From the NCBI GenBank assembly GCA_902761755.1, contig CACWLP010000001.1, positions 96,690 to 160,689 on the forward strand: a stretch of DNA of 64,000 nt. The letters are read 5' to 3'. Shown here one piece after another: positions 42,492 to 50,477 of the stretch. The number at the start of each line of letters is the position of its first letter. Position 1 is the first letter of the stretch. The notes beneath the pieces are model-generated. The model had not been told where the DNA came from. It did no database searches and saw nothing but the letters and a program-made list of their open reading frames with translations. The position numbers and the translations under genes are program-made. This stretch comes from an uncultured Eubacteriales bacterium. Its GTDB lineage: Bacteria; Bacillota; Clostridia; Christensenellales; Aristaeellaceae.

Positions 42492-42917
42492 TTATTTCCC
42501 GCAGGCGGTAGGCGCTTCCCAGCCCTCCTCGTGCACCGATACGATTTTCGGCTGCCAGCGGGGCTGGCTTTTCATTCTTTTTTCGATCCGGCGCAGGATG
42601 AACCAGGAGCAGCCCATCAGCGCGATCCCGCACACGCCCCAGAGCGCTTCGCTTTCAAAAATCAGGCTGCCCAGGCCCATGCCCGCCAGCAGCAGCGCCA
42701 AGGGCAGGGCGTACGCCAGCACGGAAGCCTTCAATACCTGGGCCTCGGGCATGTCCACATCCACCCACCGGCCCGCAGGTACGTTTCCGGGCATGCGGAT
42801 GTGGGTCTCCTCCTTCTGTCCGTGGCAGGCGCCGCAATGGGCGCAGGCCTCCGGCCGCTGAAAGGATACCTCGATCTCCCCGTTCTCCGCGCCGATCACC
42901 TTTCCGGTCCGCAGCAT
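42492..42917 (-). CDS. RseC/MucC-family membrane protein
   Basis: The 141-residue protein has an N-terminal soluble part with a cysteine cluster (ACAHCGACHG), two membrane helices (about 66-110) and a polar tail. The layout matches the RseC family (SoxR reducing system or sigma-E positive regulator); in Clostridia such genes often accompany Rnf-type electron transport. The cysteines could bind a metal or cluster. The ATG has GGGGAGGG upstream. It is 57 bases after spoIIIAH and may belong to the sporulation transcript, which is unusual. Confidence 0.75.
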   Translation of the reverse strand: MLRTGKVIGAENGEIEVSFQRPEACAHCGACHGQKEETHIRMPGNVPAGRWVDVDMPEAQVLKASVLAYALPLALLLAGMGLGSLIFESEALWGVCGIALMGCSWFILRRIEKRMKSQPRWQPKIVSVHEEGWEAPTACGK

Positions 42918-42974
42918 GCGCCTGCCCTCCCCGTTCTTTCCTTTGTATTTCTATCATATCATATGCGTCAAGGG

Positions 42975-43451
42975 TCAGAACACGGCGATGCGCACGCACT
43001 CCGCCGGCAGCCCCGCGCCGGACCGCACCGTATCCAGGATCAGCGCCGCCGCTGCCGCCGTCAATTCCCGCGTCACGTACACCGTCACCTCCCCGTCCCC
43101 CGCATCGCAGATCCCCTGCCCGTCCCCGGCCGCGGCCAGGGCCGCCTCCACGGAAAGCTCCGTTTCCATCCTTTCGCTCAGGGACAGCAGCCGCCTCCGG
43201 GCCTCCGCCTTCTCCTCCTCCGGGGCGGAGGCATCCTGCAGCACGGCCTGTAGGGCCGCCTGCTCCCGGGCGCGCTCCCGGGCGCGGCGGCTGCGGAAGG
43301 CGGACAGGGGCGCCTCGGTGGCGGCCGGAAGGGCCTGGGCGGCGGGAAAGGCGGACAGGGCAGGGGGCTCCTTTTCCCGCGTCCCCACGGAAAAATACAG
43401 CGCCGCCCCTACTGTGAGCAGCAGCAGCGCGTTCATGACCTTTCCCTTCAT
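42975..43451 (-). CDS. spoIIIAH: Stage III sporulation protein AH-like
   Basis: SpoIIIAH is the mother-cell half of the channel that joins SpoIIQ across the two membranes around the forespore. The 158-residue protein has an N-terminal membrane helix (about 6-22), a charged linker helix with many Arg and Glu (RSRRARERAREQAAL) and a C-terminal ring-building domain of the YscJ type (about 85-158, ending VRIAVF). The start at 43451 overlaps the spoIIIAG stop by 4 bases; the longer frame is a readthrough of spoIIIAG in another frame. It is the last gene in the canonical operon order. Confidence 0.8.
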   Translation of the reverse strand: MKGKVMNALLLLTVGAALYFSVGTREKEPPALSAFPAAQALPAATEAPLSAFRSRRARERAREQAALQAVLQDASAPEEEKAEARRRLLSLSERMETELSVEAALAAAGDGQGICDAGDGEVTVYVTRELTAAAAALILDTVRSGAGLPAECVRIAVF

Positions 43452-43822
43452 TCCGTTTCCTCCATGGGGAACACCTCCACCTGCCGGGCATCGATGCCCA
43501 GCAGCGCTTCCGCCGCCCGGGCAAGCGCTAGGCGCACCCCCGGGTCCCCCGCTCCCCGGGATACGATCACCGCACCCACGATCTCCTTGCGCCCGCTGCC
43601 AAAGGCGGAGGCGTCCTGGGCGCAGAACAGGGAAATGCGGGTTTCCCCCGCGCCGGAGATCCGGCTCAGGGTGGCGCTCAGGCGCTGCTCCTCCTCCGTC
43701 ATGCAGGCGGGGTCCGCCGGCGCGTTCAGGGGCAGCAGCAGCACGGCGATCAGGCAGCACGCCGCCGCCAGCATCCATCCCCCGCCCTTCACCCCCCTGA
43801 TCTTTTCCAGCCAGTCTTTCAT
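43448..43822 (-). CDS. spoIIIAG: Stage III sporulation protein AG-like, short
   Basis: The protein has 124 residues, shorter than the roughly 200 of typical SpoIIIAG. A membrane helix near 17-33 is followed by a ring-building motif domain: LSATLSRISGAGETRISLFC (family: L---LS-I-GVG-V-V) and GAVIVSRGAGDPGVRLALA with a final VEVFPM. The long linker of other SpoIIIAG proteins is missing. In Bacillus it forms the large ring of the feeding-tube channel. It lies between spoIIIAF and spoIIIAH; its start is 15 bases after spoIIIAF. Confidence 0.82.
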   Translation of the reverse strand: MKDWLEKIRGVKGGGWMLAAACCLIAVLLLPLNAPADPACMTEEEQRLSATLSRISGAGETRISLFCAQDASAFGSGRKEIVGAVIVSRGAGDPGVRLALARAAEALLGIDARQVEVFPMEETE

Positions 43823-43837
43823 GCCGCCTCCCCGGGC

Positions 43838-43993
43838 CTACAAAAGCTTGCGGATCTCCTCCAGCATACAGAGCGTCATGCACAGGCCCACCCCCAGGTC
43901 CGCATACCGCCCGGCGTCCCCCTCGGGCAGCATCATATCCAGGATCAGCCGGGCCAGGCCCAGCCCGATGATTTTCCTCAGAAACGCCGTCAT
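43838..43993 (-). CDS. spoIIIAF: Minimal SpoIIIAF-like protein
   Basis: Only 51 residues, against about 200 in Bacillus. They form two membrane helices (LRKIIGLGLARLILDMMLP and YADLGVGLCMTLCMLEEI) that match the N-terminal part of SpoIIIAF; the soluble C-terminal domain is absent. The ATG overlaps the spoIIIAE stop by 4 bases. Gene order and coupling support the assignment. The missing domain is either dispensable here or genuinely lost. Confidence 0.65.
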   Translation of the reverse strand: MTAFLRKIIGLGLARLILDMMLPEGDAGRYADLGVGLCMTLCMLEEIRKLL

Positions 43994-45132
43994 CGCAGCA
44001 TCACCGTCAAATTCCCCACCACCAGCATCTGGGCCACCAGCAGCAGGAACATGGCCCCCACCGACAGCTGGATGATGAACAGCAGCATCAGCACGTCCGA
44101 AAAATCCTGGATGCACCCGGGCGCCGCCCCGTCCCCCAGCGGCTCCAGCAGCGCGGCGCAGGCCCGGTACAGGATCACGCTGCCCAGGGTCTGGATCATG
44201 GGGGCCGCGGCCAGGGACAGAAGCATCATCAGCCCCGTAAGGCCCAGGGCGTTCCGGATCAGCAGCGACGCCCCCACCAGGGCGTCCATGGTGTCGGCAA
44301 ACATGCCGCCCACCACCGGCACGAACTGGTCCACCGCGTATTTGGCCGTGCGGATGGACACCCCGTCCGCCGCGGCGGCCCCCAGGGATTCCAGCGCCGT
44401 CACCGACAGGAACACCGTAAAGGCCGCCCCCAGCGTCCAGCACGCAGCGGTGCGCAGGAAAGCGGCCAGCCGCCCGATCCGCACCCGGGGGGACAAGCGG
44501 GACAGGATCACCGTCAGCCCGGAGGACATGGCCAGCGGCAGCGTCACGGACCGCACCAGCGCCGTCATGGTGCCGCAGGCCGCCACCACCGCGGGCTGGA
44601 AAAAGGCGGAGGACGCCTTGCCCCCCACCGCCGCCAGCAGCGTCAGCAGCAGGGGAAACAGCCCCTGCATCAATTCCGCCATGCGGTTCACCGCATCCCG
44701 GGCCAGGAGCATATGATCCCCCAGATCCTGGGCCAGCACGCCGGCCAGCAGCAGAAAACACGCCCCGTTCAGCGCGCTCCCCAGGGCGGACCGGGCAAAA
44801 GCGGTGCGCAGATGGGCAAACAGCCCGCAGAACACCGCCGGCAGCAGCAGCCGCGTCAGCCGCCACGCACTGCCCGTCAGCGTGCCCAGCAGCGACTGCG
44901 CCAGCTGCCGGAGCAGCCCTTCCCCGTCCACCACCCTTTCTCCCCGGGCCAGCCGCACGACCAGGCCGTCAAAATCCTCCCCTTCGGGAAAGATCCGGCC
45001 ATAGGCGGCGCGCCATTCCGTGAGGGGCAGCTCCTCCAGGACGGCGGAGAGGCTGTCCGTCAATTCCTCCCCCCGGGCGGGGCACGGAATCAGAAGCAGC
45101 AGCAGCGCCGCAGCCGCCAGCAGCCGCTTCAT
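43990..45132 (-). CDS. spoIIIAE: Stage III sporulation protein AE
   Basis: A polytopic membrane protein of 380 residues, the normal size, with a signal-like N-terminus (LLAAAALLLLLIPCPARG) and about eight hydrophobic segments. Family-like blocks are VTLPLAMSSGLTVILSRLSP, AVDQFVPVVGGMFADTMDAL and PLGDGAAPGCIQDFSDVLML. It resembles an ABC-permease-like component of the SpoIIIA channel. The start at 45132 overlaps the spoIIIAD stop (ATGA); the longer frame is rejected. Confidence 0.9.
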   Translation of the reverse strand: MKRLLAAAALLLLLIPCPARGEELTDSLSAVLEELPLTEWRAAYGRIFPEGEDFDGLVVRLARGERVVDGEGLLRQLAQSLLGTLTGSAWRLTRLLLPAVFCGLFAHLRTAFARSALGSALNGACFLLLAGVLAQDLGDHMLLARDAVNRMAELMQGLFPLLLTLLAAVGGKASSAFFQPAVVAACGTMTALVRSVTLPLAMSSGLTVILSRLSPRVRIGRLAAFLRTAACWTLGAAFTVFLSVTALESLGAAAADGVSIRTAKYAVDQFVPVVGGMFADTMDALVGASLLIRNALGLTGLMMLLSLAAAPMIQTLGSVILYRACAALLEPLGDGAAPGCIQDFSDVLMLLFIIQLSVGAMFLLLVAQMLVVGNLTVMLR

Positions 45133-45518
45133 GGCGTCAGCGACAGGGCCAGTTCCCCGATCCGCGCGGCCAGGGGCAGCGTTTCCGCCATCAGAAGCGC
45201 CTTTCCGCACAGGGCAGCCCGGGCAGCCAGCCCCTCTTCCCCCGCGTCCCGGCAGGCCTGCACGGAAAACTCGGTGAGGTACGCCATGGCCGCCAGCTTC
45301 ATCAGCAGCCCCGCCGTCTCCTCCCCGATCCCGGCCCGATCGCCCATTTCCCGCAGCAGGGCCGCCGCCGCGGACAAATGCTCCGATGCGAAAACAAAGA
45401 GCATCAGCCCCGCCGCCATGGCCACCGCGGCCCCCGCCTGACGGTTCGCCGCCCGCAGCAGGAACGCCGCAGCAGCCGTCACCGCGGCAAACGCCGTCAT
45501 TTTCAGCGCTTCGCTCAT
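45129..45518 (-). CDS. spoIIIAD: Stage III sporulation protein AD
   Basis: The 129-residue membrane protein has a hydrophobic profile typical of SpoIIIAD, a short helix-rich protein related to SpoIIIAC. Conserved-looking segments are LMKLAAMAYLTEFSVQACRD and ALCGKALLMAETLPLAARI, the latter matching the family GKAEL-MA-PI. It overlaps spoIIIAC and spoIIIAE by 4 bases on each side. Expression should be in the mother cell. Confidence 0.9.
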   Translation of the reverse strand: MSEALKMTAFAAVTAAAAFLLRAANRQAGAAVAMAAGLMLFVFASEHLSAAAALLREMGDRAGIGEETAGLLMKLAAMAYLTEFSVQACRDAGEEGLAARAALCGKALLMAETLPLAARIGELALSLTP

Positions 45519-45712
45519 GGCAGCTGAAACACGGACTGCACCTGGGAAAGCAGCTCCCCGGCCAGGGAAAGCACCGACAGAAGCACCACCAGCATCCCCG
45601 CCAGGCCCGCCAGGGTGGAAATATCCTCCCGCCCCGCCCGGGTCAGCGCCTGGCAGATCACCGTCACCAGCAGCCCCACCCCGGCGATTTTCAGCAGCAC
45701 GTCGATCCGCAT
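45515..45712 (-). CDS. spoIIIAC: Stage III sporulation protein AC
   Basis: A 65-residue protein with two membrane helices, the normal size. IDVLLKIAGVGLLVTVICQA and REDISTLAGLAGMLVVLL match the SpoIIIAC pattern (IF-IAGIGI, then G-EE-A-L--LAG). The ATG at 45712 has TTAGGAG upstream, where the TAG is the spoIIIAB stop. A GTG two codons earlier is possible but less well placed. Confidence 0.9.
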   Translation of the reverse strand: MRIDVLLKIAGVGLLVTVICQALTRAGREDISTLAGLAGMLVVLLSVLSLAGELLSQVQSVFQLP

Positions 45713-45722
45713 CCGCACGCTC

Positions 45723-46214
45723 CTAACACAGCAGAATAAATACCGCCGCCCCGGCCAGCCAACCCAGCTTCCGGTACAGCGCCGCGTTCTTTTCCCGGTT
45801 TTCCCGGGCCGCAAGGGTAAACCGCCGCCATTGCTCCCCGGCCCGCTGCAGGGCCCGGAGCTGGCTTTCCTTTTCCGGAGAAAACAGCCCCCGCAGGCAT
45901 TCCGTCAGCGCCGCTTTTTCCTCCGGGGAAAAGGCCGCGGGCCAGGGCAGCGCCCGGATCGCCGCTTCCCCGTCGGCGGCGGGCTCCGCCTCCAGCCGAT
46001 CCGCCAGGGCGCGCAGCGCGTCTGCTTCTCCCGCGCTTCCTTCCCGCAGCAGCGCGGGCAGGGCCGCCCCGCCCCGGCGCGCCTCGTCTTCCATCCGGAT
46101 CAGCTTTTCCTCCCAGGCCGAAAGCGTTTTCTCCCGTTCCGCCAGGCGCCGGGCCGCCCCGCCGCCCGCCAGGATGCAGGCCGCCGCCGCGATGCAGGCC
46201 GCCGCAATGCTCAT
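45723..46214 (-). CDS. spoIIIAB: Stage III sporulation protein AB
   Basis: The 163-residue protein has an N-terminal helix, a cytoplasmic helical body and a C-terminal helix (KLGWLAGAAVFILLC). The body pattern RRLAEREKTLSAWEEKLIRM and the C-terminal ENREKNAALYRKLGWLAG are characteristic of SpoIIIAB, whose fold is related to type II secretion GspF. The start at 46214 overlaps the spoIIIAA stop by 4 bases. The very long frame that includes it is out of frame with spoIIIAA and is ignored. Confidence 0.88.
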   Translation of the reverse strand: MSIAAACIAAAACILAGGGAARRLAEREKTLSAWEEKLIRMEDEARRGGAALPALLREGSAGEADALRALADRLEAEPAADGEAAIRALPWPAAFSPEEKAALTECLRGLFSPEKESQLRALQRAGEQWRRFTLAARENREKNAALYRKLGWLAGAAVFILLC

Positions 46215-47044
46215 CCGCCGTTTTCCTCCCCGCACGCTTCCACCCGGGGCGGCGTTCCCGGCCCCTCCAGCGTCACCGCCCAGGCGAAGGCCCCTTCCCG
46301 CATTAGCGCCCCCACCCCGGGCCGTTTCCGCACCTCCCGGAGGGACGATCCGTGGGCCGTGGTCAGCACGATCACGCCGCAGCGCGCCGCCTCCCGCACC
46401 GCGGAAACGTCCTGGGCGCCGCCGATCTCGTCCGCCGCCAGCACCCGGGGAGCCATGGCCCGCAGCAGAAGGAAAAACGCTTCGCTGCGCCGCATCCCCG
46501 TCACCACGTCCGTCATGGGCCCCACGTCCAGCTGCGCGGCCCCGTCCCGGCAGGCGGCGATCTCTCCCCGTTCGTCCGCTACCCCCACCGGCAGCCCGTC
46601 CCGGGAATACAGGCGCACCAGATCCCGCAGCAGCGTGGTTTTCCCCGATCCGGGCACGCCGATGATCAGGGCGCTTTTCCCCCGGATGCGGGCGTAGGTT
46701 TCCGTTCCCACGCCCCGTTTCTCCCGGGCCAGGCGCAGGCACAGGCTGGTGATTTCCCGCAGCCCCTCCGGCCCCATCACGCCGCACACGCCCAGCCGAT
46801 GTCCGCCCGGCAGGGGCAGGAACCCCCGGGCGGTCTCCCGCTGCCGCGCCGCCAGCGCATGGCCGGACAGCGCCTGGGCCGCCCGCACCACTTCGCCGGC
46901 GGTCAGCCTGCGCGTCCCCCACGCCGTTTCCGTGCCGGTGCACACCGCCGCCGGCGCGCCGCACCGGAGGCGCACCTCCCGGGCCTCCGCCAAGATCTGC
47001 GGCGGGATCCCCTCCGTTCCCGGAATCATCAGCTGCCAGTCCAT
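46211..47044 (-). CDS. spoIIIAA: Stage III sporulation protein AA (ATPase)
   Basis: The ATPase of the SpoIIIA channel, 277 residues from the ATG at 47044. EAREVRLRCGAPAAV begins the family domain. Walker A is GVPGSGKTT, followed by LPVGVADERGEIAAC, VGPMTDVVTGMRRSEAFFLL and the Walker B-like RVLAADEIGG, then VIVLTTAHG. It resembles secretion ATPases. The ATG at 47044 has little ribosome site; another ATG at 47086 has GGAAAG and would add 14 basic residues. No clear sigma-E promoter was identified upstream, although that is the expected control. Confidence 0.9.
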   Translation of the reverse strand: MDWQLMIPGTEGIPPQILAEAREVRLRCGAPAAVCTGTETAWGTRRLTAGEVVRAAQALSGHALAARQRETARGFLPLPGGHRLGVCGVMGPEGLREITSLCLRLAREKRGVGTETYARIRGKSALIIGVPGSGKTTLLRDLVRLYSRDGLPVGVADERGEIAACRDGAAQLDVGPMTDVVTGMRRSEAFFLLLRAMAPRVLAADEIGGAQDVSAVREAARCGVIVLTTAHGSSLREVRKRPGVGALMREGAFAWAVTLEGPGTPPRVEACGEENGG

Positions 47045-47184
47045 GCCACAGCCTATGCGCCGCTTTTCCCGTTTATGAACGCACATTTTTTCTTTCCGTC
47101 CCCGGCGCAGCGGCGCAGACTGATCGTCCGCGATCATAACTGCACGTTTCTTCCAGGCATTTCCTGTTTTTCCTCCGTCAGCGG

Positions 47185-47213
47185 TTGACATCCGGGTGAA
47201 AAAGAAGTATACT
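47185..47213 (+). promoter_or_regulatory. Sigma-A promoter of the SOS-like regulator pair
   Basis: TTGACA (47185-47190), 17 bases, TATACT (47208-47213). It points away from spoIIIAA. Confidence 0.75.
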
Positions 47214-47227
47214 GGCCCTGCAAATAA

Positions 47228-47243
47228 GGGAACGCTTGTTCCC
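47228..47243. promoter_or_regulatory. LexA-type operator (SOS box)
   Basis: The perfect palindrome GGGAACGCTTGTTCCC contains the Gram-positive LexA core GAAC-N4-GTTC. It lies about 10 bases beyond the predicted transcription start, a position where a bound repressor would block transcription. Confidence 0.6.
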
Positions 47244-47261
47244 ATTAGAGGTGAAGAAAGC

Positions 47262-47492
47262 ATGCGGGGAGAATGTATTTATCTGCAGGTGATGGTGCAA
47301 ATGTATCTGAAGGGCTGGGACAGCCGCACCCTGGCGGAGCAGGCCGGGGTGAGCTATCCGTCCCTGCGGCGGAAGCTGCGGGGCGCGTCGCCCCTGCACC
47401 TTTCGGAAGCCCGGCGCATCCAGCAGGCGCTGCAGTGCGGCATGACGCTGGATCAGCTCTTCGCCCTGCGGGAGGGCGGGAATGAAGCCTGA
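47262..47492 (+). CDS. Small phage-like helix-turn-helix protein
   Basis: The 76-residue protein has a predicted helix-turn-helix, SRTLAEQAGVSYPSLRRKLR (about residues 18-37), and a further helix SEARRIQQALQCGMTLDQLF, a layout seen in phage regulators and XRE-like proteins. The ATG at 47262 is preceded by GAGGTGAAG; longer in-frame starts would cover the operator. It overlaps the following sigma-like gene by 11 bases. The LexA-type box in its leader suggests induction by DNA damage. Confidence 0.7.
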   Translation: MRGECIYLQVMVQMYLKGWDSRTLAEQAGVSYPSLRRKLRGASPLHLSEARRIQQALQCGMTLDQLFALREGGNEA

Positions 47493-47946
47493 AGACCGGC
47501 TGTACGCCCTGGTCATGGACGCCGGGATCGCCCAGGCGCGCAAGGCGCTGTCCTCCGCCCTGCCGCTGGAAAGGCTGATCGCCCTGAAGCTGGCCCGGCT
47601 GGACCGGATCCGGGAGGAGGAAAAGCGCCTGCGGCCCATCGGAGGCGGGGCGGCAGCCGAGGATATCCGGCATCTGGAGGAGGAGCTGCTGGCCGATTAC
47701 CACGCGCTGACGCGCCGTCGGGAAAACGTGCAGCGCCTCATCGACCGGATCCCGGACGAAAGGCACCGGGCGGTGCTGGAAATGCGGTATCTGGAGGGGC
47801 TGCCCTTTTTCCGCATCGCCATGAACCTGCACTACGACGAAAGGCAGATCTACCGCTACCACAGGGCCGGCCTGCTGCATGCGGCCCTCCAGATGATGCA
47901 GGCCCAAGGGGCAGCCCCCCTTCCCAAGGATTCCGGCAAGCCGTGA
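47482..47946 (+). CDS. ArpU/DUF1492-like phage transcription regulator
   Basis: The 154-residue protein is helical, with a charged N-terminal half and a C-terminal sigma-70 region-4-like segment: RIPDERHRAVLEMRYLEGLP, then FFRIAMNLHYDERQIYRYHR. This is the arrangement of phage late-gene regulators (ArpU, RinA, DUF1492). No phage structural genes are nearby, so it is either a remnant or a domesticated regulator. It is coupled to the upstream HTH gene and ends in the terminator at 47938. Confidence 0.7.
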   Translation: MKPEDRLYALVMDAGIAQARKALSSALPLERLIALKLARLDRIREEEKRLRPIGGGAAAEDIRHLEEELLADYHALTRRRENVQRLIDRIPDERHRAVLEMRYLEGLPFFRIAMNLHYDERQIYRYHRAGLLHAALQMMQAQGAAPLPKDSGKP

Positions 47947-47967
47947 ACAAACACGGCTTGCTTTTTT
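47938..47967 (+). terminator. Terminator after the regulator pair
   Basis: AAGCCGTG (47938-47945) pairs with CACGGCTT (47952-47959) and is followed by TTTTTT. The upstream arm includes the last codons of the gene. Confidence 0.75.
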
Positions 47968-47987
47968 CGCTTTATCCGGTTTATAAT
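47958..47987 (+). promoter_or_regulatory. Promoter of the PP2C phosphatase gene
   Basis: TTGCTT (47958-47963), 18 bases, TATAAT (47982-47987). It partly overlaps the preceding terminator. Confidence 0.55.
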
Positions 47988-48132
47988 GAAAACAGCAGTC
48001 AGCCGGATCATGGGAAACCCCGACGGGAAAAGCAGCCCCGCAGAACGTGATCCGCCGGCCCTATGGGCTGCGCTTCGGGAACCGGCAGCCTTCCCTTGCT
48101 TCCCCAACGACCGGATAAAGGGAGAAACCAGC

Positions 48133-50346
48133 ATGAAAAAAATCTGGAAGCTCATCATCGGCGGCATCGAAACCAAGATCTTTAACCTGATCCTGCTGAC
48201 CGTGATCCTGCTGACCGGCGCGTTCGCCATCGTGACCGCCAGCCAGAGCAGGATGCTTGCTGCGCTGACCGCAGATACCAGCGTCCGCCAGCAGCAGGCC
48301 ACCTCCGGCATCATCTCCGAAACCATGAGCACAGTGGCCGTAAAAACCATGGAACGCACCACGGATACGGAAGCCCGGTTCGTGGATGAAATGTTTCAGG
48401 GGATTCGGGGCCACGTTCTGCTGGTGGCCGATTATGCAGCGAAGCTGTTTGCCGATCCGGACAGCTTCCAGGCCAGGCCCTACGCGGGCCCGCAGAAAGA
48501 GCTGGACGGACAGCTGACGGCGCAGCTGATCTGGGCGGACGGCACGGACCCGGACGACCCGGCGCTGCAGGCCCGGGCGGGGCTGGCGTCCAATCTTTCG
48601 GATCTGATGATTTCCCTGTGCGAAACTTCCGGGCTGGATAACATTTACATCGGTTTTCCGGAAGGCTTCTTTCTCATGGTCAACCGCACCTCCGGGGACT
48701 GGTTCCGGGAGGATGGATCGCAAATGAGCTATGATCCCCGGACCCGGTTCTGGTACAAGCAGGCGGTGGAGGCGAAAGACCTCGTTTTCTCCGATCTGGA
48801 AGTGGACGCCAACACGGGGGACCTGTGCGTGACGTGCGCCGTGCCGGTGTTCGGCCCCCAGGGAGAAGTGGCGGCGGTGGTGGCTTCCGACCTTTTCCTC
48901 CACACGATGGATACCGCGGTGAAGGGGCTGGCCGTCGACGGCGGGTACTGCTGGATCGTCAACCGGGAAGGGCATGTGATCTACTCTCCCAACCCGGAAG
49001 TGATGCAGGTGGAGGAAAGCGCCAACGCCATTGACCTGCGCAGCTCCGAAAACAGGGAGCTGGCCGGGCTGATCAGCGACGCCATGGCGGACCGTACCGA
49101 CGTGAGGACCGTCAGCGTCAACGGCGAAGCGTACTATATGCAGGGCATTTCCATTCCCACCGTGAACTGGACGCTGTTCAACGCGATATCCCGGAATACT
49201 GTGGATCAGGTGGAGAACACCCTGCTGGACAGTTATGCGGAAATCACGGACGAAGCCAGGACGACCTATCAGGAGAACGTCCACCAGCGGGGCGTTTCCT
49301 CCATGATCCTGCTGGGGCTTCTGGCCCTGGCGGCGGCCGCCGCCGCGCTGATCGTGGGCAAGCGGATCGTAAAGCCGCTGAACAGCATCACCAGGAAGAT
49401 CACTTCCCTGGACGAGCAGAATCCCGAATTCAAAATGGAGGACGCCTTCCGCACCGGGGACGAAATCGAGGTGCTGGCAGAATCCTTCGCCGAACTGTCC
49501 CACAAAACGATCGAGTATGTGGACGAGGTCCGGCGCGTGACCGCGGAAAAGGAAAGGATCGGCACGGAGCTGCACATGGCCAAGCGGATCCAGGAGGGCA
49601 TGCTGCCCGGCATCTTCCCGCCGTTCCCGGACAGGGTCGAATTTGATCTGTTCGCTTCCATGGACCCGGCCAAGGAGGTCGGCGGCGATTTCTACGATTT
49701 CTTCCTGATCGACGACGACCATCTGGCCCTGGTGATGGCGGACGTGAGCGGCAAGGGCGTGCCCGCGGCGCTGTTCATGATGGCATCCAAGATCATCCTC
49801 AAAAGCTGCGCCATGCAGGGCGGGACGCCCGCGGAGATCCTGGCCCGGACGAACCAGATCATCTGCGCCAACAACCCCATGCAGATGTTCGTCACCGTGT
49901 GGCTGGGCATCCTGGAAATCTCCACCGGCAGGCTCACCGCCGCCAACGCGGGCCACGAATATCCGGCCCTGTACCAGCGCAGCGACGGGCAGTTCTCCCT
50001 GTTCAAGGATCGGCACGGCTTCGTCATCGGCGGGCTTGAAGACGTCCGGTACAGGGAATACGCCATAGATCTGCAGCCCGGCGACAAGATCTTCGTCTAC
50101 ACGGACGGTGTGCCTGAAGCCACCGACGGGAACAAGGAGCTGTTCGGCACGGAGCGCATGATCGGCGCGCTGAATCAGGGCGTGGACGATACGCCCCGGA
50201 ACATCCTTCTGCGCATCCGCAAAGCGGTGGACGCCTTCGTGGGCGACGCGGAGCAATTCGACGATCTGACCATGCTGTGCCTGGAATATAAAGGGCCCGA
50301 CAGCAACAAACCCGCCCCTGTTCCTATCCCGGAAAAAAGCGATTGA
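48133..50346 (+). CDS. Transmembrane sensor PP2C/SpoIIE-type serine phosphatase
   Basis: The 737-residue receptor has TM1 (about 9-33), a dCache-like extracytoplasmic sensor (about 40-375, with FWYKQAVEAKDLVFSDLEVD typical of Cache domains), TM2 (about 389-411), HAMP (about 412-465) and a SpoIIE/RsbU phosphatase domain (about 480-730). Metal-binding motifs are ASMDPAKEVGGDFYDFF, LVMADVSGKGVPAALFM, NAGHEYPAL, VYTDGVPEATD and a final FDDLTMLCL. Such proteins dephosphorylate anti-anti-sigma factors, but no partner-switching genes are in the window. The ATG at 48133 has AGGGAG; the longer frame starts at the promoter. Confidence 0.9.
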   Translation: MKKIWKLIIGGIETKIFNLILLTVILLTGAFAIVTASQSRMLAALTADTSVRQQQATSGIISETMSTVAVKTMERTTDTEARFVDEMFQGIRGHVLLVADYAAKLFADPDSFQARPYAGPQKELDGQLTAQLIWADGTDPDDPALQARAGLASNLSDLMISLCETSGLDNIYIGFPEGFFLMVNRTSGDWFREDGSQMSYDPRTRFWYKQAVEAKDLVFSDLEVDANTGDLCVTCAVPVFGPQGEVAAVVASDLFLHTMDTAVKGLAVDGGYCWIVNREGHVIYSPNPEVMQVEESANAIDLRSSENRELAGLISDAMADRTDVRTVSVNGEAYYMQGISIPTVNWTLFNAISRNTVDQVENTLLDSYAEITDEARTTYQENVHQRGVSSMILLGLLALAAAAAALIVGKRIVKPLNSITRKITSLDEQNPEFKMEDAFRTGDEIEVLAESFAELSHKTIEYVDEVRRVTAEKERIGTELHMAKRIQEGMLPGIFPPFPDRVEFDLFASMDPAKEVGGDFYDFFLIDDDHLALVMADVSGKGVPAALFMMASKIILKSCAMQGGTPAEILARTNQIICANNPMQMFVTVWLGILEISTGRLTAANAGHEYPALYQRSDGQFSLFKDRHGFVIGGLEDVRYREYAIDLQPGDKIFVYTDGVPEATDGNKELFGTERMIGALNQGVDDTPRNILLRIRKAVDAFVGDAEQFDDLTMLCLEYKGPDSNKPAPVPIPEKSD

Positions 50347-50371
50347 CTTTCCCCCGGCGATTTGCTATAAT
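50343..50371 (+). promoter_or_regulatory. Strong promoter of the tRNA pair
   Basis: TTGACT (50343-50348), 17 bases, TATAAT (50366-50371) with TG extension. It overlaps the stop of the phosphatase gene. Confidence 0.8.
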
Positions 50372-50398
50372 ACCTGTTGCTGGCAAGATCGCCGGCGT

Positions 50399-50474
50399 GC
50401 CGATATAGCTCAGTTGGTAGAGCGGCTGATTCGTAATCATCAGGTCAAGGGTTCGAGTCCCTTTATCGGCTCCA
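50399..50474 (+). tRNA. tRNA-Thr (CGT)
   Basis: A 76-base cloverleaf: acceptor GCCGATA pairs with TATCGGC, with encoded CCA at 50472-50474. D-arm AGCTCAGTTGGTAGAGC, anticodon loop TTCGTAA giving anticodon CGT (codon ACG) and T-arm GGGTTCGAGTCCC are all normal. Confidence 0.93.
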
Positions 50475-50477
50475 CTC

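Noticed and set aside
47196-47261. Longer N-terminus for the HTH gene
   Set aside because: It would begin before the -10 element of its own promoter and include the operator.
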